The notes below the pieces were generated by a model. It did no database searches. It had not been told where the DNA came from and saw only the letters and a list, made by a program, of their open reading frames with translations. A program made the translations under genes and the position numbers. A stretch of 64,000 bases of DNA. It comes from Phycisphaeraceae bacterium (GTDB taxonomy: Bacteria > Planctomycetota > Phycisphaerae > Phycisphaerales > UBA1924). Positions 18,010 to 26,981 of this stretch are shown in pieces; the first letter of the stretch is position 1; each line of letters starts with the position of its first letter. The DNA is taken from positions 62,001 to 126,000 of the forward strand of contig JAHCJI010000002.1 of assembly GCA_026126305.1 (NCBI GenBank), in the 5' to 3' direction.

Positions 18010-18986
18010 AGATCGATCCGAACCAACTGAAGATCTTCAGCGGTCGGCACAGCAAGCACCTGGCCGAACGTGTGTGCGCGCATTTGGACCAGCCCCTTGG
18101 CAAGGCCCGGACGATGGCCTTTCCCGATGGCGAGTTGCTGGTGAAGCTGGACGAGGACGTTCGGGGCCGGGATTGCTTCGTGATCCTCTCGACGTGCCAT
18201 CCGGTGAACGACAACCTGATGGAGTTGTTCATCTTCATCGATTGCCTGCGCCGGGCCTCGGCCAAGCGGATCACGCTTGTTGTTCCCTATTTTGGGTATG
18301 GTCGCCAGGATCGCAAGGATGAAGGGCGTGTGCCCATCACGGCGAAGCTGGTGGCCAACCTGATCACCTGCGCCGGTGCCGACCGCGTGCTGGCCATCGA
18401 CCTGCACGCGGCACAGATCCAGGGATTCTTCGACCTTCCGACGGACCATCTTTCGGCGACGCCCGTGTTCCTGGACTATTTCCGCGAGCACCGGGAATCG
18501 TTGGGAGATCTGTGCCTGGTGAGCCCGGACGTTGGCAACGTGAAGGTTGCCGAGGCGATGCAGAACCTTCTGGGCGCCGATCTTGCGATCATCAACAAGC
18601 GTCGGATCAGCGGGAGCGAGGTGACCACGGACACGCTGATCGGGTCGGTGCGTGGCAAGACGGTGCTGATGTTCGACGACATGATCTCGACGGCCGGGAC
18701 GGTGTGCGAAGCGGCGCGTTTCGTGATGGAACAGGGCGCGGTGGACGTGCTGGTGGCCGCGACGCACCCGGTCCTGGTCGGTCCGGCGATCGACCGCCTG
18801 CTGGAGAGCCCCATCAGCCGTGTGATCGTGAGCAACACGATCCCGCTGAGCGAGCGGGCCAAGAGATTGGATGACAAACTGGTGGAGTTGTGTCTGGGCG
18901 AGTTGCTCGGCGACGCGATCCACAACATCCACCATGATCTTTCGGTGAGCGCGCTGCTGCGGGACGCGGCCAGCGCGAAGCGATGA
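18006..18986 (+). CDS. prs: Ribose-phosphate pyrophosphokinase
   Basis: Makes PRPP from ribose 5-phosphate and ATP for nucleotide, His and Trp synthesis. 326 residues, usual length. Motifs: KIFSGRHSKHLAE near the N-terminus, FPDGELLVKL, VPYFGYGRQDRKDEGR (ATP loop), AIDLHAAQIQGFF with metal-binding histidine, VSPDVGNVKVAE, and the PRPP loop MFDDMISTAGT. GTG start at 18006 is coupled to the preceding gene. Placement between glmU and rplY is the same as in many bacteria. Confidence 0.96.
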   Translation: MKIDPNQLKIFSGRHSKHLAERVCAHLDQPLGKARTMAFPDGELLVKLDEDVRGRDCFVILSTCHPVNDNLMELFIFIDCLRRASAKRITLVVPYFGYGRQDRKDEGRVPITAKLVANLITCAGADRVLAIDLHAAQIQGFFDLPTDHLSATPVFLDYFREHRESLGDLCLVSPDVGNVKVAEAMQNLLGADLAIINKRRISGSEVTTDTLIGSVRGKTVLMFDDMISTAGTVCEAARFVMEQGAVDVLVAATHPVLVGPAIDRLLESPISRVIVSNTIPLSERAKRLDDKLVELCLGELLGDAIHNIHHDLSVSALLRDAASAKR

Positions 18987-19040
18987 ACCACGAACAGACG
19001 CGACGCCCGAACCGGCGCGTCGCACGAGGAGTGCCCCGTC

Positions 19041-19682
19041 ATGCATGAAGACGCCCCCACCCTGACCGCCCGCCAGCGTGAACGCCTGGGCTCTCGGTAC
19101 GCCAAGCGGCTGCGCGACCGCGGCGCATTGCCCGCCATCGTGTACGGCCACGGGCAGGAGCCGTTGTCGATCGAGTTCGACGCGCACGAGGCGAACAAGC
19201 ACTTTGCCAAGGGTGAGCGCGTGTTCGTGCTCCACCTGGATGGAGTCAAGGACGAGTTCGTGCTGCTCCAGGACTTGCAGTTTGACCACCTTGGTACGCA
19301 GATCATCCACGCCGACTTTCGCCGGGTCGATCTGGCCGAACGCGTGGAAGTGAGCGTGCCGCTGGTGTTTGTCGGCGAAGCCAAGGGCCTCAAGACCGCC
19401 GGCGCGTTGCTGAACCACCCGGTGACGCACCTGGAACTGGAGTGCGCGGTGACGAACCTGCCCGACGTGCTGGAGGTGGACATCTCCGGTCTGGACGTGC
19501 ACGAGCACCTGACGGCCGGACAGATCCCCCTTCCCAAGCCCACGATGAAGCTGCGCACACCCGCCGACACGGTGGTGGTTGGCATTTCCATCAAGAGCGA
19601 GAGCGAGGCGACCGGCGAAGGCTCGACGGTCGAGGGCGTGGCCGCCCCAGTGGTCATTACCGAAAAGAAGAAGGAAGCCTGA
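19041..19682 (+). CDS. rplY: Large ribosomal subunit protein bL25, CTC form
   Basis: Binds 5S rRNA in the large subunit. 213 residues, that is the long general-stress (CTC/TL5) form with an N-terminal L25 domain (about 10-100, LPAIVYGHGQEPLSIEF and LQDLQFDHLGTQIIHADFRRV) and a C-terminal beta domain (about 105-190, containing LEVDISGLDVHEHLTAGQI). Shine-Dalgarno GAGGAG precedes ATG 19041. Second half of the core operon after prs. Confidence 0.95.
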   Translation: MHEDAPTLTARQRERLGSRYAKRLRDRGALPAIVYGHGQEPLSIEFDAHEANKHFAKGERVFVLHLDGVKDEFVLLQDLQFDHLGTQIIHADFRRVDLAERVEVSVPLVFVGEAKGLKTAGALLNHPVTHLELECAVTNLPDVLEVDISGLDVHEHLTAGQIPLPKPTMKLRTPADTVVVGISIKSESEATGEGSTVEGVAAPVVITEKKKEA

Positions 19683-19711
19683 TTGGTCAGCGGTGGCCCG
19701 AACCCTAGCCC

Positions 19712-20446
19712 ATGAAACTCATCGTCGGACTCGGCAATCCTGGGAGCGAGTACGAGAACACGCGGCACAACGCGGGGTTCATGGTGCTCGACGAACTCGC
19801 CCGGCGGCACGCGGGAGGCGCGGTGTCGCGTGGGCGTTTCCATGCTGCCACGCTGGAGTGCATGATCGGGTCCGAGAAGGTGCTGCTGGCCAAGCCGACG
19901 ACGTTCATGAACCGATCGGGCCTGACCGTTGGCGAGGCGGTGCGATTTTACAAGATCGAGCCAGCCGAGGACCTGATGGTCGTGGTCGACGACGTGTACC
20001 TGCCGCTGGGCGCCATCCGGATCCGCGCTCGCGGCGGTGATGGCGGGCACAACGGCCTGGCCGACGTTGCCCGGGCCGTCGGGGGCGAGCAATACGCCCG
20101 CGTGCGGGTGGGCGTGGACAGCAAGCCCCAGGGCGCGAGCCAGGTGGGTTTCGTGCTGGGCCGCTTCACGCAGGAGCAAGGCGATGCCCTCAAGCCCGCG
20201 CTCAAGGCCGCGGCCGACGCGGTGGAGTGCTGGGTGGGCAAGGGCGTGGTCGAGGCGATGAACCGCTACAACGCGCCGGATGAAACCAAGCCCAAGGGCA
20301 AGAAGCCCAAGGCCGAACAGGATCTCGATTCACAGATTCGTCCCCCGGAGGCCTCGCGCGAGGCTTCCCGTGATCAAACCCAAGGCGCGGGCGCGGTGCG
20401 TCCGGCCGGTCACCAAGAGCCGAACGCATCGGCAAAGGACTTTTGA
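19712..20446 (+). CDS. pth: Peptidyl-tRNA hydrolase with C-terminal extension
   Basis: Recycles peptidyl-tRNA released from stalled ribosomes. The catalytic domain (about residues 1-190) shows LIVGLGNPGSEYENTRHNAGF with the catalytic His, AKPTTFMNRSG, VVDDVYLPLG and RARGGDGGHNGL. The protein is 244 residues, about 50 longer than usual, because of a charged Lys/Pro/Ala/Gln-rich tail after NAPDETKPKGKKPK; this tail looks disordered. Follows rplY by 29 bp and rpsF starts 1 bp after its stop. Confidence 0.95.
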   Translation: MKLIVGLGNPGSEYENTRHNAGFMVLDELARRHAGGAVSRGRFHAATLECMIGSEKVLLAKPTTFMNRSGLTVGEAVRFYKIEPAEDLMVVVDDVYLPLGAIRIRARGGDGGHNGLADVARAVGGEQYARVRVGVDSKPQGASQVGFVLGRFTQEQGDALKPALKAAADAVECWVGKGVVEAMNRYNAPDETKPKGKKPKAEQDLDSQIRPPEASREASRDQTQGAGAVRPAGHQEPNASAKDF

Positions 20447-20447
20447 C

Positions 20448-20951
20448 ATGCCCCCAGAGCGGAGTTACCACTACGAAGCGATGTTCCTGATCGGCCAGTC
20501 GACGGCGGCGGACCTCGCGGGCGTCATCACGCACATCGATGAGTTGCTCGCCCGCGCCGGCGCGAAGCTGGTGTCGATGGCTAAGTGGGACGAGCGTCGC
20601 CTGGCCTACGAGATCGACAAGCAGAAGCGCGGTCTGTACATCCTGGCCTACTTCGAAGCGCCGGCGCAGAAGATGGCTCAGTTCGACCGCGACTGCCAGT
20701 TGAGCGAGTTGATCATGCGGGTGTTGATCATCCGGGCCGATCACCTGACCCTGGAAGAGATGCGGGCCGCCGACGGCCGCGAGGCGCTGCTGAGCGAGGC
20801 CAAGATGCGTGCCGAACGTGCGGGCGAGGCCGAAGAGCAAGGCCAGGACAACAGCGTCCGGCTGGGCCGCCCGGTCGAGGAATCGTCCGCCGATGATGAT
20901 GTGGACGCTCTGGACGAGGAGTCCGAGGAATCCGAGACGGCCAACGCCTGA
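20448..20951 (+). CDS. rpsF: Small ribosomal subunit protein bS6
   Basis: 30S subunit protein. The S6 fold occupies about residues 5-105 (SYHYEAMFLIG, KWDERRLAYEIDKQKRGLYI, LIMRVLIIRADHLT), followed by an acidic tail ending ESSADDDVDALDEESEESE, giving 167 residues against about 100-135 in most species. ATG 20448 is chosen because AAAGGA lies upstream and the family begins here; an open frame extends upstream inside pth. Followed by ssb as in most bacteria, but rpsR and rplI do not follow. Confidence 0.95.
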   Translation: MPPERSYHYEAMFLIGQSTAADLAGVITHIDELLARAGAKLVSMAKWDERRLAYEIDKQKRGLYILAYFEAPAQKMAQFDRDCQLSELIMRVLIIRADHLTLEEMRAADGREALLSEAKMRAERAGEAEEQGQDNSVRLGRPVEESSADDDVDALDEESEESETANA

Positions 20952-20997
20952 ACGCCTCGTGCGCTAGCCTCGCCCTTGCCACCACAGGAGGTCCGCT

Positions 20998-21462
20998 ATG
21001 GCCGGCAGTTTCAACAAAGTGTTCCTGATGGGAAACCTGACGCGGGACGTGGAAATGCGGCACACGCCGCAGAACACGGCGGTGGGGTCGTTTGGCCTTG
21101 CCGTCAACCGAAAGTATCGTACGCAGGACGGGCAGAACCACGAGGAAGTGACCTTTGTGGATTGTGAAGCCTGGGGTCGCACCGCAGAGGTCATGGCGCA
21201 GTATCTGAAGAAGGGTCGCCCCGCCTTCATCGAGGGGCGCCTGAAACTGGACCAATGGCAGGACCAGCAGGGCAATAAGCGCAGCCGGTTGAAGGTTGTT
21301 GTCGAGAATTTCCAATTCGTCGACAGCGGCCAAGGCGGTGGTGGTGGTGGCCACTCATCTGGTGGCGGTGGAGGCGCTGGGAGTGGTGGGGGTGGCTCGT
21401 CGTACTCGGGGGGCAACTACGACAGCGACCCGATCCCACCCGATGATGACATCCCGTTCTGA
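20998..21462 (+). CDS. ssb: Single-stranded DNA-binding protein
   Basis: Binds and protects single-stranded DNA in replication, recombination and repair. 154 residues: OB-fold about 1-108 (NKVFLMGNLTRDVEMRHTP, DCEAWGRTAEVMAQYLKKG, FIEGRLKLDQW), a Gly/Ser-rich linker (about 112-140) and the acidic partner-binding tip PDDDIPF. Strong AGGAGG Shine-Dalgarno upstream of ATG 20998. Last gene of the core operon; the convergent rpiA stops 9 bp away. Confidence 0.97.
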   Translation: MAGSFNKVFLMGNLTRDVEMRHTPQNTAVGSFGLAVNRKYRTQDGQNHEEVTFVDCEAWGRTAEVMAQYLKKGRPAFIEGRLKLDQWQDQQGNKRSRLKVVVENFQFVDSGQGGGGGGHSSGGGGGAGSGGGGSSYSGGNYDSDPIPPDDDIPF

Positions 21463-21471
21463 TGCAAGGGA

Positions 21472-22236
21472 TCAGTTGGCTGCGGGCGCTCGCAAGAGGC
21501 GTTCGATGCTGCCGTCATCGCGGCGGACGAGGACTTCGGTGGCCTCGGTCAGGAACAGCCCGTGGTCGATGACGCCCGGCGTGTTGTTCAGGGCGGTGGC
21601 GATGCGCTCGTAGGCGTGTTCATCGCCATTGTTGACGTGCAACTGCACGTCGAGGATGAGGTTGCCGTTGTCGGTGACGTAGAGCGTGCCGTCCATGCTG
21701 CGCCGCAGCACGCCCGAGAGGCCCAGGCCTCGGAGGTTGGCGCGGATCGAGGCCAAGCCAAAGGCCATGACGGCGACGGCCAGCGGGGTGCGTTCTCCCA
21801 GGTGGTCGACGAGCTTTTCTTCTTCGACAAGGTACACACGCCTTGCGGCGGCGGTGGCGACCATGCGTTCGCGGGTCATGGCTCCGCCCGCACCCTTGAG
21901 CATGCGCAAGTGCGGGTCGACCTCGTCGGCCCCATCGAAGAGATAATCGACGTGCTCGATGGTGGCAAACTCGCGTACCTTGATGCCCAATTCCTGTGCG
22001 TAAGCGCTGCTTGCTTCGCTGGTGGATACGCAGGTGACTTCGAGCTGCTCGGCGATGATGCGGCCAGCAAGGGCGGCGATGGCGCGTCGGGCCGTGCGTC
22101 CCGTGCCCAGGCCCACGATCATGCCCGGGCGGATGTCGGCTACCGCGGCGCGGGCCAGGCTGTCGTGCGTGGCCTCGGCGGCGGCCAGGCGAGCGGCGGT
22201 CGTGTGTTGGGCATGCGGGTTCGAGGATTCAGCCAA
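21472..22236 (-). CDS. rpiA: Ribose-5-phosphate isomerase A
   Basis: Interconverts ribose 5-phosphate and ribulose 5-phosphate; the product feeds PRPP synthetase encoded nearby. Motifs: GMIVGLGTGRTARRAI (phosphate loop), FDGADEVDPHLRMLKGAGGAMTRE with catalytic Asp and Glu, and LVDHLGERTPLAVAV. I chose the TTG at 22236 (254 residues) because GGGGGTG precedes it at good spacing and it overlaps the aldehyde dehydrogenase stop; an ATG at 22269 and an upstream open frame are less likely. Translationally coupled to the dehydrogenase. Confidence 0.92.
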   Translation of the reverse strand: MAESSNPHAQHTTAARLAAAEATHDSLARAAVADIRPGMIVGLGTGRTARRAIAALAGRIIAEQLEVTCVSTSEASSAYAQELGIKVREFATIEHVDYLFDGADEVDPHLRMLKGAGGAMTRERMVATAAARRVYLVEEEKLVDHLGERTPLAVAVMAFGLASIRANLRGLGLSGVLRRSMDGTLYVTDNGNLILDVQLHVNNGDEHAYERIATALNNTPGVIDHGLFLTEATEVLVRRDDGSIERLLRAPAAN

Positions 22237-23764
22237 ATCGCACCCCCTGGGCCAGTCGGAGCGAGGCACCATAGTTGATCGTACACGTCTGCCGACGCAT
22301 GTAGGCTTTCCAACTGTCGCTGCCGGCCTCGCGTCCCCCACCAGAATCCTTCTCCCCCCCAAAGGCCCCGCCGATCTCGGCGCCGCTGGTCCCGATATTG
22401 ACGTTGGCGATGCCGCAATCGCTGCCCGCGGGCGAGAGGAACCGCTCGCTGGCTCGAACGTTGGTGGTCATGATGGCGCTGCTCAGGCCGTGGGCCGTGC
22501 CGTTGTGCAGCGCGAGGGCATCGTCCAGATTCCGGTACGAGAACACGTAGAGGATTGGCGCGAAGGTTTCTTCGCTGGCGATCGGCAGCGTGTTGCCCTG
22601 TGGCGCGCGGATGATGGTTGGGCAAACAAAGCAGCCGCCCAATGCCACATCCGCGCGTGTGCCGCCGGTCAGCACGGTTCCCCCCTGCGCGATTGCCTTG
22701 GTCACGGCGGCGTCGAAGGCCTGTGCCGCCTTGTCATGGATCAGCGGGCCGACCAGCGTGCCCGGATCCATTGGGTCTCCGATGGGCGCTCGCTCGTAGG
22801 CATCGATGAGCCGCTCGAGCAAGGGGCCCACGATAGCCTCGTGGGCGATGAGCCGACGTGTCGTCGTGCAGCGCTGGCCGGCGGTGCCCACGGCGGCAAA
22901 CAGCAGCGCGGGAACGGCAAGGTCCAGATCGGCATCGGGCTCGACGATGACGGCGTTATTGCCGCCAAGCTCCAGCAAACTTCGGCCAAGCCTCGCCGCG
23001 ACCACCTGCCCGACCTGTCTGCCCATGGCCGTTGAGCCGGTCGCGCTGATGAGCGGCAGGCGTGCGTCGGCGACCATGGGCCTGCCCACCATGTCGTCGG
23101 TGCCGATGACAAGGTTGAAGACGCCCTCATGGCCCATCTCGCGGGCAACCTTGTCGGCGATGGCATTGGTGGCCATCGCGGTGAGTGGGGCCAACAGGCT
23201 GGGCTTCCAGACCACCGTGTCGCCACAGACCGCCGCGATCATGGCGTTCCAGCCCCAGACGGCGTTTGGGAAGTTGAATGCCGTGATAACGCCGATGGGG
23301 CCTAGCGGCTGCCATTGCTCGAAGAGCCTGTGGTCGGCCCGCTCGCTGGGCATGGTGCGGCCGCCGAGCATCCGCGACAGTCCCGTGGCGTAGTCGGCGA
23401 TGTCGATGGTCTCCTGGACTTCGCCCAGGCCTTCGCTGGCGATCTTGCCCACTTCCAGGCAGACCAAGGCACCAAGGGCGTCCTTGTGCTCGCGCAGGGC
23501 GTTGCCGATGCGGCGGACAACCTCGCCGCGCTGTGGCGCAGGCACCGAGCGCCAGCGAAGGAACGCATCGCGGGCTCGCTCGATGGTTGCTTCGAGCTCT
23601 CGGGGGCCATCAAGCCGGACGGCTCCCAGCGGCTGGCCTGTGGCCGGGTTCAGGCTGACGGCTTGCGAAGGATCGGCGGGGTCGGCCGACCCGGGCGCGA
23701 TGAAACGGCCATCCTCATGCAGCGGCAGGCTTTGCAGCGGATTGGTGGCCATCTTCTGGGGCAT
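22229..23764 (-). CDS. ALDH7-type aldehyde dehydrogenase (piperideine-6-carboxylate/aminoadipate-semialdehyde dehydrogenase-like)
   Basis: NAD-dependent aldehyde dehydrogenase of 511 residues. Visible: GVITAFNFPNAVWGWN (cofactor site), LLELGGNNAVIVEPDAD with the catalytic Glu, GTAGQRCTTTRR with the catalytic Cys, PIASEETFAPILYV, and a C-terminal GIANVNIGTSGAEIGGAFGG plus TINYG that are typical of the ALDH7 (antiquitin, AmaB/Pcd) group used in lysine breakdown. Substrate specificity is inferred from that resemblance. ATG 23764 is preferred; 23752 is possible and an open frame extends upstream. No other lysine-catabolic gene is adjacent. Confidence 0.85.
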   Translation of the reverse strand: MPQKMATNPLQSLPLHEDGRFIAPGSADPADPSQAVSLNPATGQPLGAVRLDGPRELEATIERARDAFLRWRSVPAPQRGEVVRRIGNALREHKDALGALVCLEVGKIASEGLGEVQETIDIADYATGLSRMLGGRTMPSERADHRLFEQWQPLGPIGVITAFNFPNAVWGWNAMIAAVCGDTVVWKPSLLAPLTAMATNAIADKVAREMGHEGVFNLVIGTDDMVGRPMVADARLPLISATGSTAMGRQVGQVVAARLGRSLLELGGNNAVIVEPDADLDLAVPALLFAAVGTAGQRCTTTRRLIAHEAIVGPLLERLIDAYERAPIGDPMDPGTLVGPLIHDKAAQAFDAAVTKAIAQGGTVLTGGTRADVALGGCFVCPTIIRAPQGNTLPIASEETFAPILYVFSYRNLDDALALHNGTAHGLSSAIMTTNVRASERFLSPAGSDCGIANVNIGTSGAEIGGAFGGEKDSGGGREAGSDSWKAYMRRQTCTINYGASLRLAQGVRFG

Positions 23765-23808
23765 CGAGCCAGTGTAGGCCCAGCCTGTGCCCCGTCCATA
23801 TCGCCCGT

Positions 23809-25173
23809 TTACTCGCACCCCTGGGCAAACGCGGTCTGGAAGGCCAGGAAATCGAAGATGGTCAGTTCTCCGTCGCCGTCAAAGTCGGCCCGTGGGTCGC
23901 CCAGGCCGAAGGCGGTCTGGAAGGCAAGGAAGTCGAATATGGTCAGTTGCCCGTCACCGTCGAAGTCGACCGGGCAGGAGTCGACCTGGAACTCATACGC
24001 ACCCATGTCGACGATCGGGGCCGTGCCCAAGCCCGTATCAGGGGTCGACGGGTCATCGACGAAACGGGGCAGGCCGGCCAGATCGAGTTCGAGGCCCGCC
24101 GCCGCGGCGTTGTCGCCCGCATCGATGGCCGGCGAGCCAGGTTGCAACTCATAGTTGTCCTCGAACGGGGCTACGAATCGGGGGTCGATGTCGAGCACGC
24201 CCTCGCCCGAGTATCCGCCCATGACGATGCTGTATCGCATGCTGGGACGCGTGCCGCCGGCGCTGACCTGGTCGGGGATGTTGTCCCAGAGGATCGTGTT
24301 GGCAATCTCCACGCCAACGACGCCGTCGGTCAGCAGCACTCCGCCCCCGCCAAAGGAGGCGACGTTGTTGGCGATGGTGGTGTTGACGACCGAGCCCGTC
24401 GAGTCGTTGGTAAAGGAGATGCCCCCGCCTTGGCCCAGGGCGGTATTGTCGATGATCAGGCTGTTGGTGATGGTGCCCATGCTGGCCCGCGCAACGCGCA
24501 CCCCAGCGCTGCTGCCCGCAAAACCGATGGCCCGGTTGGCCTTGACGATGCATCGGTCCATCGTCAGGGTGGCGCCCTGGTCGGCCATGACGCCGCCGCC
24601 GCCGGTGATATCGGCACGGTTGCCCATGATGAGGCTGCCTCGCAGTGTTGCCCGGCCGCCCTCCCAGACGTTCAGGCCCGCGCCCTGGCCGGCGAGGTTG
24701 TCGCGCAACACGCAGCCTTCGAGCGTGACCGATCCGCCACCATCGACATTCACGCCACCACCGACGATGCCATTCCAGTTGTCGGCCATGACGCACGCGC
24801 GGAGCGTGATCGAGCCGCCGGTCACCTGCACGCCACTGCGATTCGCGCCGACGATGGTGAAGCCTTCGACGATCGGGCCCGGCTGGTCGATGGCCGAGAC
24901 GAGAAACACGCTGCCATTGCGGGCGGCGTCCAGTGTCGTGACGGCTGCGCCGCCCGTCGAGCGTATCGTGATGGCCTTGCCGCCGGGCCGGATGTTGGCG
25001 TTGCCCCGTCCGACGTAGACGCCCGGAGCCACGATGATGGTGTCGCCATCGGTTGCCGCATCGATGGCGCTCTGGATATCGCGGAATTGGCTTGGGACCA
25101 GCAGTTCATCGGCTTGTGCCCACGTCGTAATCGACGCGAGAGCGACCAATGCCACAAATCTCGAGCGTGCCAT
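23809..25173 (-). CDS. Secreted parallel beta-helix protein with GC-type dockerin repeats
   Basis: Protein of 454 residues. Signal peptide about 1-22 (MARSRFVALVALASITTWAQA). Then a right-handed parallel beta-helix of the pectate-lyase type, recognised by the FRDIQSAIDAATDGDTIIVAPGVY start and repeating GG(A/G)-N/D ladders (GGGVNVDGGGSVTLEGC, GGGISFTNDSTGSVVNTTI), ending with YELQPGSPAIDAGDN. The C-terminus has two dockerin-like repeats (DFDGDGQLTIFDFLAFQTAF and DFDGDGELTIFDFLAFQTAF) and GCE. No catalytic pattern for a polysaccharide lyase is obvious. ATG 25173 has CGGAGAAC upstream. Confidence 0.85.
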   Translation of the reverse strand: MARSRFVALVALASITTWAQADELLVPSQFRDIQSAIDAATDGDTIIVAPGVYVGRGNANIRPGGKAITIRSTGGAAVTTLDAARNGSVFLVSAIDQPGPIVEGFTIVGANRSGVQVTGGSITLRACVMADNWNGIVGGGVNVDGGGSVTLEGCVLRDNLAGQGAGLNVWEGGRATLRGSLIMGNRADITGGGGVMADQGATLTMDRCIVKANRAIGFAGSSAGVRVARASMGTITNSLIIDNTALGQGGGISFTNDSTGSVVNTTIANNVASFGGGGVLLTDGVVGVEIANTILWDNIPDQVSAGGTRPSMRYSIVMGGYSGEGVLDIDPRFVAPFEDNYELQPGSPAIDAGDNAAAAGLELDLAGLPRFVDDPSTPDTGLGTAPIVDMGAYEFQVDSCPVDFDGDGQLTIFDFLAFQTAFGLGDPRADFDGDGELTIFDFLAFQTAFAQGCE

Positions 25174-25278
25174 GGTATGTTCTCCGATTGGGCCCGGCAT
25201 GGGCCATGTTGCCATGATTACGCTTGATTTGGCGGGAGGGTTACGACGGTGCATCGGCCCGCCGCCACCCTAGCGGCC

Positions 25279-26868
25279 TCAGGGTGCGACCACGACCCGG
25301 TAGATGGCCACCGTGCCCGAGACCTCGTAGGCCACCACCAGCAGGGGCTCTCCCGTTGGGCTGTCGTTGGCGGCGATGAACAGGACACCCTCGGGGCCCA
25401 GGTCGCCCCCTCGGCCGCTGGCGGGCTCGGCCGAGAAGTCGCGGCTGCTCGAGTAGCCCACCAGCGTCGTGGATTGTGGACGCGTGATGTCGAAGATGAA
25501 GATGCCGCTCTGGCGTTCGGCCCCCACGAAGGCGTAGGTGCGGCCGTCGATCTCGCCCAGGGCCACGCCCTCGGGCTCTGGGCCCTTGTCGTCGCTGCGA
25601 TTGTCGAAGCTGTTGCGAGTGTGGTTGGAGTTGAAGAACACCGGCTCGCGCTGGGCGATGGTGCGTTCCATCAGATCGCCACTGTCGTAAACCAGCGTGC
25701 CATCGGTGCGGAAGATGCTCATGCTGCGGGCACCAAAGGCGTAGAGCGCCTCGTGCCGCCCGTCGCCGTTCTCGTCGCCCAGCACGCGTGAGACCAGCAA
25801 GCGTCCGAGGTTCTCGTCTTTCTGGAGTTCCCCGGCGTTGGGGAACGTGCTGGTGTCCAGGGTCAGGTCCTTCACGCGCGCGGTGTCGTCGAAGCCCCGG
25901 TACGTGCGCGCGTCGCCCTCGTTGGCGGTCACGATGTACGTCTGGCCATCGACCTCGTACACCGCGATGGCGTCGGGCTGGTACATGCCAAAGACGGGCC
26001 AGGGGCGGATGCGGATCTGCCCGTCGCGGTCCGAGGCGTCCAGCCCCTGCCCTTCCACGTTGTGGTCCTTGAATCCCAGCCCGAAGATGCGGTTGATCCG
26101 TGCCCGGCGGATGTCGATCTCGACGATGGCGTTGTTCTCCTGGAGCGCCACCCACGCCGTGCGCGAGTCGGGCGAGATCGCCACGTACTCGGGCTCGAGG
26201 TCCTGGGCCACGCTCGCTCCGGGCCCGCTGATGATGATGCTCGGGTCCAGGTCTTCGGCTCGCAGCCCACGGAAGTCCACCGTCCGGACGGCGTCCTGGG
26301 TCAATGCCTGGCCCGGGCGTGGCACGGCGATGATGCTGACCGTGCCCTCGGGGTCCTGGCTGTAGTCGGGCATGGGCTGGCCCTCGTCGGCGGTCACGAT
26401 GAACCGCCCGTCGGGCGTGAAGCACAGCATGTCGGGCAGCACGCCCACCTCGACCACGCCTTGGACGTTCCCGTCCATGTCCATCAGCACCACCGACCCG
26501 GGCGAGACGGGCGTGGGCCCTTCCACCGCTGCGGCCACCCAGGGCCGCTGGCCCCACGACGAGACGGCCACGCTGTTGACACCCGCGCCGTACGCCGAGA
26601 GGTCGGTGCGGAACAGCACGGTGGGCTTGGATGGGTCGTGGATGTCCAGGGCCAGGATCGAAGCGCTCAGGGCGTCGACCACGAACAGCCGGCGCGTGGC
26701 CCGGTCATAGGCCGCGATCTCTGCCGCACTGCGGTCGAAGACGTGCGTCTCGTAACGGCCCAGCAGTTCGAGCGTCACGATGTCGGCGGCCCGCGAGTGG
26801 GCGCAAGCCGGGGTTACATAGGCAGCGCTCGCTACAAAGAGCACGAAGGGCAACTGGCTTCCGAGCAC
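25279..26868 (-). CDS. Choice-of-anchor I family secreted protein
   Basis: Protein of 529 residues with a hydrophobic N-terminus (signal peptide about 1-24) and a beta-propeller-like domain of the choice-of-anchor I family: LGRYETHVFDRSAAEIAAYD at the start, then VVDALSASILALDI, VANEGDARTYRGF-like strands (TYIVTANEGDARTY), DKGPEPEGVALGEIDGRTYAFVGAERQSG near the end. Members of this family are exported and end in different anchoring signals; here the protein ends at YRVVVAP with no dockerin repeat, which is odd because both neighbours have one. GTG 26868 is preferred because GGGAGG sits 7 bases upstream. Confidence 0.85.
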   Translation of the reverse strand: MLGSQLPFVLFVASAAYVTPACAHSRAADIVTLELLGRYETHVFDRSAAEIAAYDRATRRLFVVDALSASILALDIHDPSKPTVLFRTDLSAYGAGVNSVAVSSWGQRPWVAAAVEGPTPVSPGSVVLMDMDGNVQGVVEVGVLPDMLCFTPDGRFIVTADEGQPMPDYSQDPEGTVSIIAVPRPGQALTQDAVRTVDFRGLRAEDLDPSIIISGPGASVAQDLEPEYVAISPDSRTAWVALQENNAIVEIDIRRARINRIFGLGFKDHNVEGQGLDASDRDGQIRIRPWPVFGMYQPDAIAVYEVDGQTYIVTANEGDARTYRGFDDTARVKDLTLDTSTFPNAGELQKDENLGRLLVSRVLGDENGDGRHEALYAFGARSMSIFRTDGTLVYDSGDLMERTIAQREPVFFNSNHTRNSFDNRSDDKGPEPEGVALGEIDGRTYAFVGAERQSGIFIFDITRPQSTTLVGYSSSRDFSAEPASGRGGDLGPEGVLFIAANDSPTGEPLLVVAYEVSGTVAIYRVVVAP

Positions 26869-26981
26869 TGATGGGCCTCCCGGTCCGGGTCGGCCCACGG
26901 TAGACCGTGCCGCAGCGGTCCGACGGCCCCTGGTGCGATCTGAACCAAGACTTCACGCGATCCGAACCCGCAGCGATCGGT

